Shown in pieces: positions 1-9,441 of a stretch of DNA of 64,000 bases. Every line of letters starts with the position of its first letter. The stretch's first letter is position 1. The translations under genes were made by a program, and so were the position numbers. The DNA is from Haladaptatus salinisoli (GTDB taxonomy: Archaea > Halobacteriota > Halobacteria > Halobacteriales > Haladaptataceae). Below the pieces are notes generated by a model. It made no database searches. It was not told the origin of the DNA and saw nothing but the letters and a program-made list of their open reading frames with translations. The stretch lies in NCBI RefSeq assembly GCF_020614375.1, contig NZ_CP085330.1, positions 186,001-250,000 on the forward strand. Direction: 5' to 3'.

Positions 1-1131
1 ATCACCGACCGCGTCGAATCGCTCGACCCCGACCGCGTCTTCATCGATCCGCTGACGCGACTCCGCCATCTCACGTCCGACGAGTACCAGTTCCGAAAAC
101 AGGTCATCGCGCTGATGTACTATCTGAAAGAACAGGGTGCGACCATCCTCTTCACGTCGCAGCACAGCGACGAAACGTCGGACGACGACCTCCAGTACAT
201 CACCGACGGCACCATCGAACTCGAGCACGCCTCCTACGGACGAACCATCACCGTCCCGAAGTTCCGCGGGTCGTCGGTCAACGACGGGGTACACGCGATG
301 CGAATCGAATCGGGCGGTATCTCGGTGTCTCCCGGACTCTCTCTGGACGCCTCTTCGCGCTCGTTCGACCTCGAACCGCTCTCGTCCGGCGTTCCGGAGT
401 TGGACGAACTGCTCCACGGCGGCATCGAACGCGGCACCATCACCATCCTCAGCGGGCCGACCGGCGTCGGCAAAACCACCGTCGGCACGCAGTTCATGAA
501 GGAGGCGGCGGGCCGCGGCGAACGCTCCGTCATCTACATGTTCGAGGAGACGAGCGCGACGTTCTTCGAGCGCAGCGAGGCCATCAACATCCCCGTCAGC
601 CGGATGCAAGAGCAGGATTCGCTCACGGTCGAGGAAGTCGAATCGCTCGACCGCTCCGCGACCGAGTTCGCCGATACGGTTCGGCAGGAGGTCGAAGCGA
701 ACGACACCAGTATCGTCATGATAGACGGTATCGACGGCTACAAACTCTCGCTCCGGGACGACGACGAGCGCATGCTGATCAGCAAACTCCACACGCTCTG
801 TCGCTACCTGAAGAACGCGGGCGTCACCGTCATCCTCGTCGACGAAATCGACACCGTCACCGGCGAGTTCCAGGCGACCGAGGCCGGCATCAGCTACCTC
901 GCCGACAACATCGTCTTCCTCCGCCACCTCGAAACGACGGGCGAGATGCGGAAGGCCATCGGCGTCCTGAAAAAGCGCACGAGCGACTTCGAGCGCACGC
1001 TCCGGGAGTTCCGCATCACGGAGCACGGTATCATGGTCGACGAACCGTTGAACGAGCTCAGCGGCGTCCTCACCGGTTCACCCGAGCAGGCATCGGAACA
1101 ACCTGCGACGCGGCCGGGAGACGCTCGATGA
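1..1131 (+). CDS. KaiC-like two-domain RecA-superfamily ATPase, 5' end outside window
   Basis: The reading frame is open from base 1, so the gene starts upstream of the window. The first part, up to about base 200, is the end of a first RecA-like domain: a Walker B-type strand (VFIDPLTRLR) followed by an ILFTSQ strand. A second complete domain follows, with Walker A GPTGVGKTT at 454-480 and a Walker B-like strand SIVMIDGIDGY near 710-740. This double-domain layout is that of KaiC/circadian-clock-like ATPases, which in haloarchaea commonly sit in signalling operons. The stop codon overlaps the start of the receiver-like gene that follows, so the two are probably translated together. The biological output is unknown. 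Confidence 0.85.
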   Translation: MTDRVESLDPDRVFIDPLTRLRHLTSDEYQFRKQVIALMYYLKEQGATILFTSQHSDETSDDDLQYITDGTIELEHASYGRTITVPKFRGSSVNDGVHAMRIESGGISVSPGLSLDASSRSFDLEPLSSGVPELDELLHGGIERGTITILSGPTGVGKTTVGTQFMKEAAGRGERSVIYMFEETSATFFERSEAINIPVSRMQEQDSLTVEEVESLDRSATEFADTVRQEVEANDTSIVMIDGIDGYKLSLRDDDERMLISKLHTLCRYLKNAGVTVILVDEIDTVTGEFQATEAGISYLADNIVFLRHLETTGEMRKAIGVLKKRTSDFERTLREFRITEHGIMVDEPLNELSGVLTGSPEQASEQPATRPGDAR

Positions 1132-1508
1132 GCGACGCGGCTCTCATCTTCGCGCTGGGAAAACAGGAGCGCAACCTCGAACTGCTCGCCGACCTCCTCA
1201 AAGACGGCGGTTACGACGTGGAGATAGCGACCTCCATCACGGAGTTCGACCGCCTCCTCGAACGGCGGGACGACGTCACCATCGCCGTCCTCGACGTGGA
1301 CGGGTTCACCGAGGATATCTGGAAGCGGTGCAAGCAACTCAACGACCGCGACATCTCCATGCTCGTTCTCGCCGCGCAGATTTCTCCTCACATGCGTCAG
1401 AAAGCCATCAGTCGGGGCGCGCAGACGCTCCTCGAGAAACCGATCGAGAAGGCGGACCTGCAGGCGACGATACGGGGACTGATGGAGTACATCCGGATGA
1501 ACCGATAA
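1128..1508 (+). CDS. Receiver-like (response-regulator fold) protein
   Basis: A single-domain protein of 126 residues whose ATG overlaps the stop of the KaiC-like gene by four bases. It has the alternating pattern of a CheY-type receiver: a central LDVDG segment where the phospho-accepting Asp would lie and a C-terminal LEKPI segment carrying the conserved Lys. The acidic pair normally found after the first strand is missing (the strand reads ALIFALGK), so it may be a pseudo-receiver that is not phosphorylated in the usual way. Its partner is presumably the upstream ATPase. Confidence 0.75.
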   Translation: MSDAALIFALGKQERNLELLADLLKDGGYDVEIATSITEFDRLLERRDDVTIAVLDVDGFTEDIWKRCKQLNDRDISMLVLAAQISPHMRQKAISRGAQTLLEKPIEKADLQATIRGLMEYIRMNR

Positions 1509-1697
1509 ACGACCTCGGTTTCGTTCGGCGGGGGGACCGATGACGAGTAGGCGACCGTCCGAGGGGGGCGGCGCGGAGAGGGCCGAAGCGGTGCGGGGGA
1601 CGGGACGGTGTTCGCTACGTCGTCATCGATTAGTGATTCTCCGACGGGGTAATTCAGTACTACCCGAAAACTATCGATAGTATAGAAACTAACCGTA

Positions 1698-2450
1698 CTA
1701 TTCAGACCGTCGGAGTTTGTGTCGGAACGCCCGGAGCACGTCCCTCCCCGTCTCGGTCAGCGTCACCTGTTTCTGTCGACCCACCTTCCGGACTTCGACG
1801 TATCCGTCCTCGGTCAGCGGGTCGACGATGTTCGCGTTGAGCAGGGCGAACTTCGCCTTGTCGTTCGCGGGGTTGCTGTCCGCGATGAACGCCAACCCCG
1901 ATTCCTCGGCGAACTCGATGATGTCCTTCTTCTTCGGCGTGTACACGTCCGTATCAGCCTCGTCGAGGTAGTCCATCGCGGCCACTTGGTCGCGCGTCGG
2001 CGACTCGATGGGGTAGGTCGGGAGCACCTCCTCGCCGACGTAGCCGTAGCTCTGGCGTTCGTCGCGGTCCTCGTACGTGTACCCCTCGGGATGGACGTAG
2101 TAGGCGGTCGCGTCCGTCGCCATGCAAGCGATGGCCGCGCCGACCGCGGAGAGCTTCGACCCGCTGGCGACGTTCACGCGCACGATGTCGTCTTCGTGTT
2201 CGGAGACGAGCGTGGTGACGACGCCGAGGACGGCGTAGATGTCGAGCAGATCGACGGTTCGCGTCCGCACGTCGACGCCTTCGTCGTCGAGCGCCGCCTT
2301 CAGTTCGTCGTGATAGTTGGGTCGTTCCGCCGGCGATTCGTCGTGTTCGAGGAGGTAGAGCACGTCGACGCCGTGCTCCCGGACGGGGCCGAGTATCCGG
2401 TCGTACTCGAACCCCAACGGCGCGATGTGGACCTCGTCGATGGAGCGCAT
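1698..2450 (-). CDS. CARF-HTH transcriptional regulator, HFX_2341/DUF6293-like
   Basis: 250 residues. The N-terminal half resembles a Rossmann-like CARF/DUF6293 sensor: a VHIAPLGFEYDRI first strand and a glycine/serine-rich VNVASGSKLSAVGAA loop where a nucleotide ligand would bind. The C-terminal 90 residues form a winged helix (KAKFALLNANIVDPLTEDGYVEVRKVGRQKQ is split here by strands and a wing). Haloarchaea carry this family widely and usually away from CRISPR loci; no cas gene or CRISPR array is in this window. It is transcribed away from the MFS gene. The ligand and regulon cannot be inferred. Confidence 0.75.
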   Translation of the reverse strand: MRSIDEVHIAPLGFEYDRILGPVREHGVDVLYLLEHDESPAERPNYHDELKAALDDEGVDVRTRTVDLLDIYAVLGVVTTLVSEHEDDIVRVNVASGSKLSAVGAAIACMATDATAYYVHPEGYTYEDRDERQSYGYVGEEVLPTYPIESPTRDQVAAMDYLDEADTDVYTPKKKDIIEFAEESGLAFIADSNPANDKAKFALLNANIVDPLTEDGYVEVRKVGRQKQVTLTETGRDVLRAFRHKLRRSE

Positions 2451-2950
2451 CGTGCGGCCGTTCGCGTCCGTCCGCTAAAAGCCGGCGGGTTCCGCCGGCG
2501 CGAGGCGTTTCGTCACGATACCGCGGTCAGCGACCCGGTCGCTCGCCGGTCGGATCGGAAGACCTAAGGTGCTGATAGTTTGACGAATAGAGAGTAGAGG
2601 CTCATGACCCGCTGGCTCGTACTCCGGGCGGTTTTTGATCCCCACAAGCGCCACGCTGCGTGAGAGGTCGGCTAGCAGCAGCACCCGGGTCGCCTCACTA
2701 CGTGTTCCGTAGTCGCAACTTCTTCGTAGAACACACACGCACATGCCGACACTCACCGAGTTCCCGGCCACCGAGCGGTCGGAACGAAGCCGAAGACGGG
2801 ACCGGTTCACGACTCGAACCGACTCCCGTCGACGTACAGCCAGCAGCTATCGCGTTCGATCACCCGCCTGCCGCGTTCGACGGAGCGGGCGGTCCGGTCG
2901 CCTTCACCGACGGGACGAGCGCGCAACCGACGTTCGTCGAGGTCGCGGAG
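2451..2950. other. Gene-free 500-bp intergenic region
   Basis: This stretch separates divergent genes (CARF regulator and MFS transporter). An ATG frame at 2743 and an in-frame extension of the MFS frame from 2660 are open, but both encode arginine-rich, non-acidic sequence unlike real haloarchaeal protein, so I do not call them. It presumably carries both promoters. Confidence 0.5.
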
Positions 2951-4270
2951 ATGAGTGACCGCGTAGCGCCGGCGCAGGCGACGGACGAGAGTCGCCCGTC
3001 GCTCCGAAGAAATCGGAATTTCCTGCGACTCCTGTTCGGGCGGTTGGTGACGAACGCCGGGGATAGCCTCTACGCCGTCGCGGCGATGTGGTTCGTGTAC
3101 GAACTCACCGGTTCGACGGTGTACACCGGCATCGCCGAGTCGTTGCTCCTCCTCCCGCTGGTGTTGCAGTTCCTCTCCGGGCCGCTCGTCGACCGGTGGC
3201 CCATCGTTCGCGCGCTCGTGTCGATACAACTCGTCCAAGCCCTCGCCGTTCTCTCGCTCCCCGTCGCCGCGCACACGGGGAACCTGACGGTCGAACTCCT
3301 CCTGGTGACGATTCCGCTCCTCGCGCTGCTGAATCAGTTCGTCTATCCGGCACAGAGCGCCGCGCTCCCCCGAATCGTCTCCGACGACCAACTGACGCGC
3401 GCCAACTCGGCGTTCTCGTTCACGCTCCACGGATTGGATATGCTCTTCGAGGCGCTCGGCGGGATGCTCATCGCCCTCGTCGGCGCGGCATCGCTCTTCG
3501 TGCTCGATTCGGTCACGTTCGTCGTAGCGGCGCTCTCGTTCGTCGGCGTCCGGCTTCCGCCGACGGAGAGCCCGGTCGAAGGAGCCGACGAAATCGACGT
3601 GTCGGAGTATCTCGCCGACATGGCCGACGGAGTCCGGTGCTTGCGCGGGTCGGTGTTCGTCGAAATGACGCTCGCGACGATGGTCGTGAACTTCGGTACC
3701 GGGATGACGCTCGCGGTCCTGCCGAGTTTCGCGGACCTCCGGGCGGGACCGGCCCTCTTCGGAGCGATGCTCGGCGCGCTCGGCGTCGGAAGGGTACTGG
3801 GCGCGGCCGTCGCACCGAAACTGGAGACCGTGAAACTCGGTCACGTGAAAATCGTCGGCTCCGCCGGCGGTTGCCTCCTGTGGCTCGGGGCGGTGTACGC
3901 ACCGTGGCCACCCCTCGCCGTCGGCCTGTTCGCCCTCGCTTGGGTTCCGGCCGGCGTGTCGAACGTGATGGGGAACACGCTGGAGCAGACGGTCACGCCG
4001 AACCGCCTGCTCGGTCGCGTCGCTTCCGTCACCGCCAGCGCATCGACGCTCACGTTGCCCGTCGGTGCCCTGCTCGGCGGCGTGGCGGGAAGCGTGATCG
4101 GAACTCCGAGCACGATGGCGATAGCCGGGTCGACGCTCGGATTCGCGAGCCTCGTCTACGCGGTACGGCCGCGTTTACGTCGCCTTCCGGCGATGAACGA
4201 CATCGATCCGGAGGAGTTCGATATCGGTCTCGATTCGCCGCCGGAATCGGAAGAATCCGACGGAGGGTAG
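2951..4270 (+). CDS. MFS family transporter
   Basis: 439 residues from the ATG at 2951, which is preceded by a purine-rich GAGGTCGCGGAG stretch; the longer open frame upstream has non-acidic, low-quality sequence. The protein has about 11-12 hydrophobic segments. After the second segment comes the MFS-type loop GPLVDRWPIVRAL (a variant of the motif between helices 2 and 3). The central cytoplasmic loop is acidic, and the C-terminus is an acidic tail (SPPESEESDGG). It resembles the enterobactin exporter (EntS)/MFS_3-type drug exporters, but the substrate is unknown. Confidence 0.8.
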   Translation: MSDRVAPAQATDESRPSLRRNRNFLRLLFGRLVTNAGDSLYAVAAMWFVYELTGSTVYTGIAESLLLLPLVLQFLSGPLVDRWPIVRALVSIQLVQALAVLSLPVAAHTGNLTVELLLVTIPLLALLNQFVYPAQSAALPRIVSDDQLTRANSAFSFTLHGLDMLFEALGGMLIALVGAASLFVLDSVTFVVAALSFVGVRLPPTESPVEGADEIDVSEYLADMADGVRCLRGSVFVEMTLATMVVNFGTGMTLAVLPSFADLRAGPALFGAMLGALGVGRVLGAAVAPKLETVKLGHVKIVGSAGGCLLWLGAVYAPWPPLAVGLFALAWVPAGVSNVMGNTLEQTVTPNRLLGRVASVTASASTLTLPVGALLGGVAGSVIGTPSTMAIAGSTLGFASLVYAVRPRLRRLPAMNDIDPEEFDIGLDSPPESEESDGG

Positions 4271-4597
4271 GCGCACGGTACGGCCAAAACGTCGACCCTC
4301 CGGGCCGCGCCGGAACCGACCTTTCGGCTCCGCGGGAACGAGAGTTCTCCGTCGTAGGTTTTTCCCCGGTGAGCCAGCGCCGATCCTCCGTCGCCAACGT
4401 CGCATTCTTGCGGCATGCCGTGCTCCAGTTCCACCGATATCGCCCCCGGCGGACAAGGGTAACTGTTCGAAATAGCGGAACATCCTACACCGGTCCGAAA
4501 CGCTATTTATTTCGATGCGCGAGTATGGACGTGACGGGGTGGCAATCGGCGCGCAACCAGCGTCGTACCGGACCGGGGTTACTAGGAACGAGCACGA

Positions 4598-5950
4598 ATG
4601 AGCGAGACGAAACGCGAAGCGACTCGCCGGTATCGGGGGCACGCAACGCCGGACAGACTGGTGGAAATCGCCCTCTTCTTCCTTAAAATCGGTATCGTCG
4701 GCTTCGGCGGGCCGCTCGTACACATCGCCATGATGGAAGACGAACTCGTCGGCGAGGGGAGCAAAGGGTGGACGGACGAGGGCATTTTCATGGAGGGCTT
4801 GGCGATTTGTAACATGCTCCCCGGCCCGGCGTCCACGCAACTCGGAATCTTCATGGGGTGGGTGTACGCCGGTATCGCCGGCGCGCTCGTCGCCGGGTTC
4901 TGTTTCATGCTTCCGACGTTCGTCATCGTCGTCGGCTTCTCGTACCTCTACTTCGCCTACCGAACGCTCCCGTCGCTCGAAGCGTTCTTCTACGGCATCA
5001 ATCCGGTCGTCATCGGACTCATCGTCGGCGCGTCGTACTCGATGGCCCGCAGTGCGCTGAAAGAAGCCGACGACGATATCGAGTTTTTCATCGGGAGCGA
5101 CGAGTGGGTCGTCGACTACAAACTCCTCGCGATACTCGTCGGGGCGCTCGTCGCGACGATCGCGCTCAACCCGAATCCGGTGATCGAATTCGTCGTCGCG
5201 GGCGTTATCGCGGTCGGCATCTATCGTCCCGATTGGATTCGGTCGCACCGACGAACCGTGTCGGTCGCCGGCGCGGTCGGGGTCGTTCTCGCGGTCGTCT
5301 CCCTGCTCTGGAATCGAATTTCGGCGTGGCTCGGGCGGTCGGCGGGGCGCGCGCTCGAACGAAGTCCGCTCGCCGGACTTTTCCTCGCACTGTGGGCGAA
5401 CCCGTGGATCAAGCTGTTCCTCTTCATGGTGTACACCGGTTCGTTCATCTACGGTGGCGGGTTGGTGCTCATCCCGTTCATCGAGAAGTACGTCGTGGGG
5501 GAGTTCGGATGGATGAGCGGCAAGGTGTTCGTCGACGGGATCGCGATCGGGCAGCTGTCGCCCGGTCCCGTCGTGATGACGACGGCGTTCATCGGCTACG
5601 AACTCATGCTCGACACGTACGGGAGCGTTCCGATCGCCGTTCTCGGGGCGTTCGTCGCGACCGTCGGTGCGTTCGGCCCGTCGTTCGTGTTCATCGTGGG
5701 ATTCTTCCCGTACTTCGCACGAGTTCGCGAAAACCGGGTCGTTCGAACGGCGCTGGTCGGCGTGAACGCGGCGGTCGTCGGCGCAATTCTCGGTGCGACC
5801 GTGACGCTCGCGCGGGCGGGCATCGTCGATGCCGTCACCGCGCTGCTCGCCGTCGTCACGTTCGTTCTGTTCGTCCGCGGAGTGAGCGCCGTCTACCTCA
5901 TCCTCGGCGGCGGCGGACTCGGTATCCTCGTCGGATACTTGGTCGCGTGA
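4598..5950 (+). CDS. chrA: Chromate efflux transporter ChrA
   Basis: 450 residues with two homologous CHR domains, as in long-chain chromate transporters. The first half has KIGIVGFGGPLVHIAMM and NMLPGPASTQLG; the second has YGGGLVLIPFIEKYVV and GQLSPGPVVMTTAFIGY. These paired FGGP/GGG and PGP motifs are diagnostic. About ten membrane segments are visible. Family members export chromate from the cytoplasm using the proton-motive force. The gene stands alone, with an AT-rich promoter-like CTATTTATTTCG about 95 bases upstream. Confidence 0.9.
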   Translation: MSETKREATRRYRGHATPDRLVEIALFFLKIGIVGFGGPLVHIAMMEDELVGEGSKGWTDEGIFMEGLAICNMLPGPASTQLGIFMGWVYAGIAGALVAGFCFMLPTFVIVVGFSYLYFAYRTLPSLEAFFYGINPVVIGLIVGASYSMARSALKEADDDIEFFIGSDEWVVDYKLLAILVGALVATIALNPNPVIEFVVAGVIAVGIYRPDWIRSHRRTVSVAGAVGVVLAVVSLLWNRISAWLGRSAGRALERSPLAGLFLALWANPWIKLFLFMVYTGSFIYGGGLVLIPFIEKYVVGEFGWMSGKVFVDGIAIGQLSPGPVVMTTAFIGYELMLDTYGSVPIAVLGAFVATVGAFGPSFVFIVGFFPYFARVRENRVVRTALVGVNAAVVGAILGATVTLARAGIVDAVTALLAVVTFVLFVRGVSAVYLILGGGGLGILVGYLVA

Positions 5951-6055
5951 ACGGTGGACGTACCGTTTCAAAACCGGTTACGAGATTTCCAATCCTGCTT
6001 CAAAAACACGAATTGAAACCAACAACGCTACCTGTAAGGTACGGTAGTATCGAAC

Positions 6056-7342
6056 ATGAATCGACGAACTCGGCTCCTCTCTCTCGGCGCGATACTCCTC
6101 CTTCTCGCGGCCGCGTTCGGAGTACAAGCGTACACGGCGGACACCTCGGCTCGAACGAGCAGAACGGATACGGGGGCGTACCCCGGAAACACGCTCATCA
6201 GCGTCCAAGATTACAAATTCGACGGATGTCTCGTCGAAGTCACCCCGAACGGAAACGTGGCGTGGGAGTACGACCCGCCGAACTCGCGGGTGTTCGACGC
6301 CGAACAGCTCGAAAACGGCAACATTCTCGTGGCGGTGACGACCAAACTCGCCCCGAAAAACTGCCCCGCGGAACAACTCGAAGTCAATTCGGATCAGTGT
6401 ATCAAAAGCCGGGTGCTCGAACTCGATTACGAGACGAAAAGCGTCGTCTGGAAGTACACGTGGTACGACGAGTACATCACCCATCACGAAGTACACGACG
6501 TTGACCGCCTCGAAAACGGCGAAACTGCGATCATCGACATGGGGAACGACCGAGCGTTCACGGTCGATCGGAAGGGCGAGATTACGTGGGAATGGCACGC
6601 CGAGAACCATCTCGAAAACGGGACGACGTTCTACCAACGATACGGCGGTGATCCGAATCCGGGCGGTGAGAAAGACTGGACACACATGAACGACATCGAC
6701 CGACTGGAGAACGGGAATTTCCAGATTTCGGTTCGGAACTTCGACGTCGTCATCGAGGTGAACCCGAAAACGAACAAAATCGTCGACGTCATCGGCGAAC
6801 CGGGGAACCACAGTTTCCTCTACGAACAGCACAATCCCCAACGACTCGAAGAGTGGGGGACGGTACTCATCGCGGACAGCGAGAACCATCGAATCGTCGA
6901 GTACGACGTCGCGAGCGGCGAGCGCGTCTGGGAGTACGGCGGCGACGATATCCTCCTGTGGCCACGGGATGCCGACCGCCTGCCGAACGGGAACACGCTC
7001 ATCACGGACTCGCTCCACAATCGCGTCTTAGAAATCGACGAAAACGGAGACATCGTCTGGGAGTACAGCGGCGTGGATTTGCCGTACGCTGCCGACCGGT
7101 TGAGCGTTCCCGAGGAGGGCGGAGAGACCGTTCCCGGTTGGCAACTCGAAAATCGCACGGCGAACGCCGGTAGCGTCGTCGGAACGGTGCGACAAATCGA
7201 AGGGTGGGCGTCTTACGTCTTCCCGACGTGGGTGAAATTGCCGGAGTTACTCACGCTCGTTGCGGGCGCTCTCGTGCTCCTCGCGATGGTAGTCGACCTG
7301 TCGATTTACGGCCTATCGGCCCTCAAACGGTATCGGGACTAG
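6056..7342 (+). CDS. Arylsulfotransferase-family membrane-anchored beta-propeller
   Basis: 428 residues. An N-terminal hydrophobic segment (residues 5-25) and a C-terminal one (about residues 395-420) flank an extracytoplasmic propeller built from repeated units ending in W-E-Y or W-K-Y preceded by D-R-L-x-N-G-N, for example near 6240, 6690 and 7060. These are the hallmarks of the arylsulfotransferase (ASST/DUF4915-like) propeller. Classical ASST transfers sulfate between phenols using a catalytic His; the repeated VHDVDRLENG and MNDIDRLENG motifs fit the fold, but enzymatic activity here is unproven. Confidence 0.75.
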   Translation: MNRRTRLLSLGAILLLLAAAFGVQAYTADTSARTSRTDTGAYPGNTLISVQDYKFDGCLVEVTPNGNVAWEYDPPNSRVFDAEQLENGNILVAVTTKLAPKNCPAEQLEVNSDQCIKSRVLELDYETKSVVWKYTWYDEYITHHEVHDVDRLENGETAIIDMGNDRAFTVDRKGEITWEWHAENHLENGTTFYQRYGGDPNPGGEKDWTHMNDIDRLENGNFQISVRNFDVVIEVNPKTNKIVDVIGEPGNHSFLYEQHNPQRLEEWGTVLIADSENHRIVEYDVASGERVWEYGGDDILLWPRDADRLPNGNTLITDSLHNRVLEIDENGDIVWEYSGVDLPYAADRLSVPEEGGETVPGWQLENRTANAGSVVGTVRQIEGWASYVFPTWVKLPELLTLVAGALVLLAMVVDLSIYGLSALKRYRD

Positions 7343-8141
7343 TTTCCGTTCGTTACGCTATCGGCGAGTAGACGATGGAACAACCGCTTCACTGTCGTGA
7401 TAGCGGGGCGAAGATTCCGAATTCGCGCGCCCGTCGAACCGCTGAATGTGGACTCTCCCGATTCGATTTCGCGGACGCCGAGGTTCGCGGAGAACGTCGC
7501 AGTTGTCAGCGGCTAACGCTGCGCGATTCGAGAAAACCGACCTGTTCGAAGGACGAGGGCACGGCGTCCGTCGTATCGCTCTCCTCGGAAGAACGCAATT
7601 TGATATAGCGAAAAGAAGTTTATATAATCGAAATCGGACGGCCCGAGTCTTCAGAGCGATGATTTCGACGTACCCCCGTTTTCTCGATACACTTCCGCTT
7701 AGTTCCATAAGCGGAAGTGAAACCACCAGGTCGCTGCCCTCTGAGAAGCATACAACCGACTATCGCCAGTGTGAGCCGGTTCTCCGTTGCAGATTCAGGA
7801 TCAGAGTGAGAGTTCGTTCCACGCGACGGGGCGTTCTCGGCGATGTACTGTGGAGCCACTCTAGGAGCTGTAAGCACTCATCGTTGAGAGAGCGCGACTT
7901 CCCCCTCGATGTATCTGGAATCGATCTCCCCTTCTTGAGAATGAGAATACGGCCATCCATCACCGAGACCGAGATGCGGAAACTGAAGATGTGGTAACAC
8001 CAGGGGAATTGATAACGTAGCTGTGGTTCTTAAGCAGTAGATTGACATCCGAAAAATCATTAGCAAAAACAATATTATACACTTTAATACCAGCGGTTGA
8101 TGAAATAACTTCTTAATCTAGTAGCTTATCCTAATAGCTGG
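7343..8141. other. Gene-free 800-bp transition into accessory DNA
   Basis: No convincing gene. The GC content drops across this stretch, marking the left edge of the accessory region. A strong TATA-like TTTATATAATC lies at about 7618-7628 but is not followed by a recognisable gene. An inverted repeat is listed separately. Open frames on both strands (for example 7446-7997 plus) encode basic, low-complexity sequence and look like chance. Confidence 0.5.
7691..7727 (+). repeat. Stem-loop and member of a four-copy repeat family
   Basis: Perfect 11-bp inverted repeat ACTTCCGCTTA / TAAGCGGAAGT separated by six bases (7691-7718), continuing as GAAACCACC. The right arm with its extension (7708-7727) recurs with small changes at 9308-9327, 10840-10860 and, in the other orientation, 25895-25913. 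It looks like the terminus of a mobile element or a conserved regulatory hairpin; the element is not identified. Confidence 0.6.
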
Positions 8142-9287
8142 ATGTTCAGGAAAGTTAATGGCGTTTCGAGGCGGAACATACTCAAAGTAGCAGGCGGCTC
8201 CCTCGGTGCAGTCAGCATCGGAGGGTTTGCCACAGCAAAGCCAGACGAGACTGTCGAAGTGAATATCGGCTACAAGTCACAGGCGGGCCGGCAAGCTGCA
8301 CAGAACGCAGCCAGCGACGTTGTTCGTGAGTTTAAGTTTGACGCGCTCACAATTCGTGCACCAAAACAAGCAATAACAGGACTCCAACAACGTGGTGACC
8401 TCCGCTATGTTGAGGAGAATGGAACAGTCAAGGCACTCGCACAGACCCTCCCATGGGGAATCGATAGAGTTGACGCAGAAGTCGCTCATTCTAACGGGGA
8501 AACGGGCAGCGGCGCCGACATTGCCATCATTGATACTGGTATTGATAGCACTCACCCTGACCTACGAGCGAATCTTGGTACAGGCCAATCTTTCGTGACG
8601 ACAGGCGGGTATCCAGCGTGGCAAGATGATAATGGGCACGGTACGCACTGTGCAGGGATCGTAGATGCAGTAAACAATAGTCAAGGAGTCGTCGGCGTCT
8701 CCACAGAGGCGACACTCCACGCAGTCAAAGTGCTCACCGCCGCTGGAGCTGGCTCGACTTCTGATGTCGCTGCAGGGATCGAATACACGGCTGACCAAGG
8801 GTGGGACGTCGGCAGTCTGAGCCTCGGTTCTGATTCTAGTTCCCAGACGCTCAAAGATGCGTGCCAATATGCACAGAACAAGGGTGTTTTACTCGTTGCG
8901 GCAGCAGGTAACTCCGGGCCGTGTACTGACTGCGTTGGCTATCCGGCTGCAAACTCATCAGTAATGGCCGTTAGTTCAACAAACAAAAATGACGGCCTCT
9001 CGTCGTTCTCCAGTCAGGGTTCAGAAGTCGAGATCGCTGCCCCAGGAAGTGACATTTATTCGACGTATATCGGAGGGACATATGCAACACTTTCGGGGAC
9101 CTCAATGGCGTGTCCACACGTCTCCGGCGCCGCTGGGCAGCTCATGGCAAACGGCTACACCAACGACGAGGCCCGACAACAGTTGATAAGTACTGCCGAA
9201 GACATCGGTCTTTCCGCGAATGAGAGTGGCGCAGGTCTCTTGGACGTGGCCGCCGCACTTGGCTTTGACTCCAGCGATAGCACCTAA
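8142..9287 (+). CDS. Halolysin-like subtilase, Tat-exported
   Basis: 381 residues. A Tat signal (SRRNILKVAGG, residues 9-19) is followed by an I9-type propeptide to about residue 103 and then an S8 catalytic domain. The triad is visible: Asp131 in DTGID, His166 in HGTHCAG and Ser321 in GTSMACPH; the oxyanion Asn257 is in AAAGN. The protease is therefore predicted to be secreted folded and matured autocatalytically. Compared with classic halolysins it ends soon after the catalytic domain and lacks the C-terminal extension. GC content is lower than in the left flank, consistent with acquisition. Confidence 0.93.
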   Translation: MFRKVNGVSRRNILKVAGGSLGAVSIGGFATAKPDETVEVNIGYKSQAGRQAAQNAASDVVREFKFDALTIRAPKQAITGLQQRGDLRYVEENGTVKALAQTLPWGIDRVDAEVAHSNGETGSGADIAIIDTGIDSTHPDLRANLGTGQSFVTTGGYPAWQDDNGHGTHCAGIVDAVNNSQGVVGVSTEATLHAVKVLTAAGAGSTSDVAAGIEYTADQGWDVGSLSLGSDSSSQTLKDACQYAQNKGVLLVAAAGNSGPCTDCVGYPAANSSVMAVSSTNKNDGLSSFSSQGSEVEIAAPGSDIYSTYIGGTYATLSGTSMACPHVSGAAGQLMANGYTNDEARQQLISTAEDIGLSANESGAGLLDVAAALGFDSSDST

Positions 9288-9307
9288 GCTCCTATCCATT
9301 TTCGCCG

Positions 9308-9327
9308 TAAGCGGCAGTGAAACTACC
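9308..9327 (+). repeat. Copy 2 of the TAAGCGG-AGTGAAA repeat
   Basis: TAAGCGGCAGTGAAACTACC matches the copy at 7708-7727 in 18 of 20 positions, in the same orientation and exactly 1600 bases away. The two copies bracket the protease gene, so they could be the ends or scars of a unit that carried it. Confidence 0.55.
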
Positions 9328-9441
9328 CCGGCACCTCCGAATTAATCTGTGCGCAGTCTGTGTGTGTGTAGTTCTCATTCCACAGTTGCTGATTGCTTTT
9401 TCTGCCCTAACAGCTACCTTTCTGAACAGTGAGTTGTGATC

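Noticed and set aside
1698..2450. Whether the CARF regulator marks a CRISPR-Cas or CBASS-like system
   Set aside because: No cas gene, repeat array, cyclase or CARF effector was found in the window; this family is mostly CRISPR-independent in haloarchaea.
1719..2567. 282-codon frame opposite the CARF regulator
   Set aside because: Arg/Val-rich shadow of the real gene on the other strand; typical of high-GC DNA.
3088..4686. 532-codon frame overlapping the MFS gene
   Set aside because: Extremely arginine-rich antisense-type or alternate-frame artefact; the MFS frame has clear membrane helices.
4175..5971. 598-codon frame antisense to chrA
   Set aside because: Charged Asp/Arg/Glu repeat composition produced by the complement of a hydrophobic gene; chrA motifs are conclusive.
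7446..7997. 183-codon frame in the 7.3-8.1 kb gap
   Set aside because: Arg/Ser-rich, basic translation and no plausible domain; the stretch contains a hairpin and a composition change instead.
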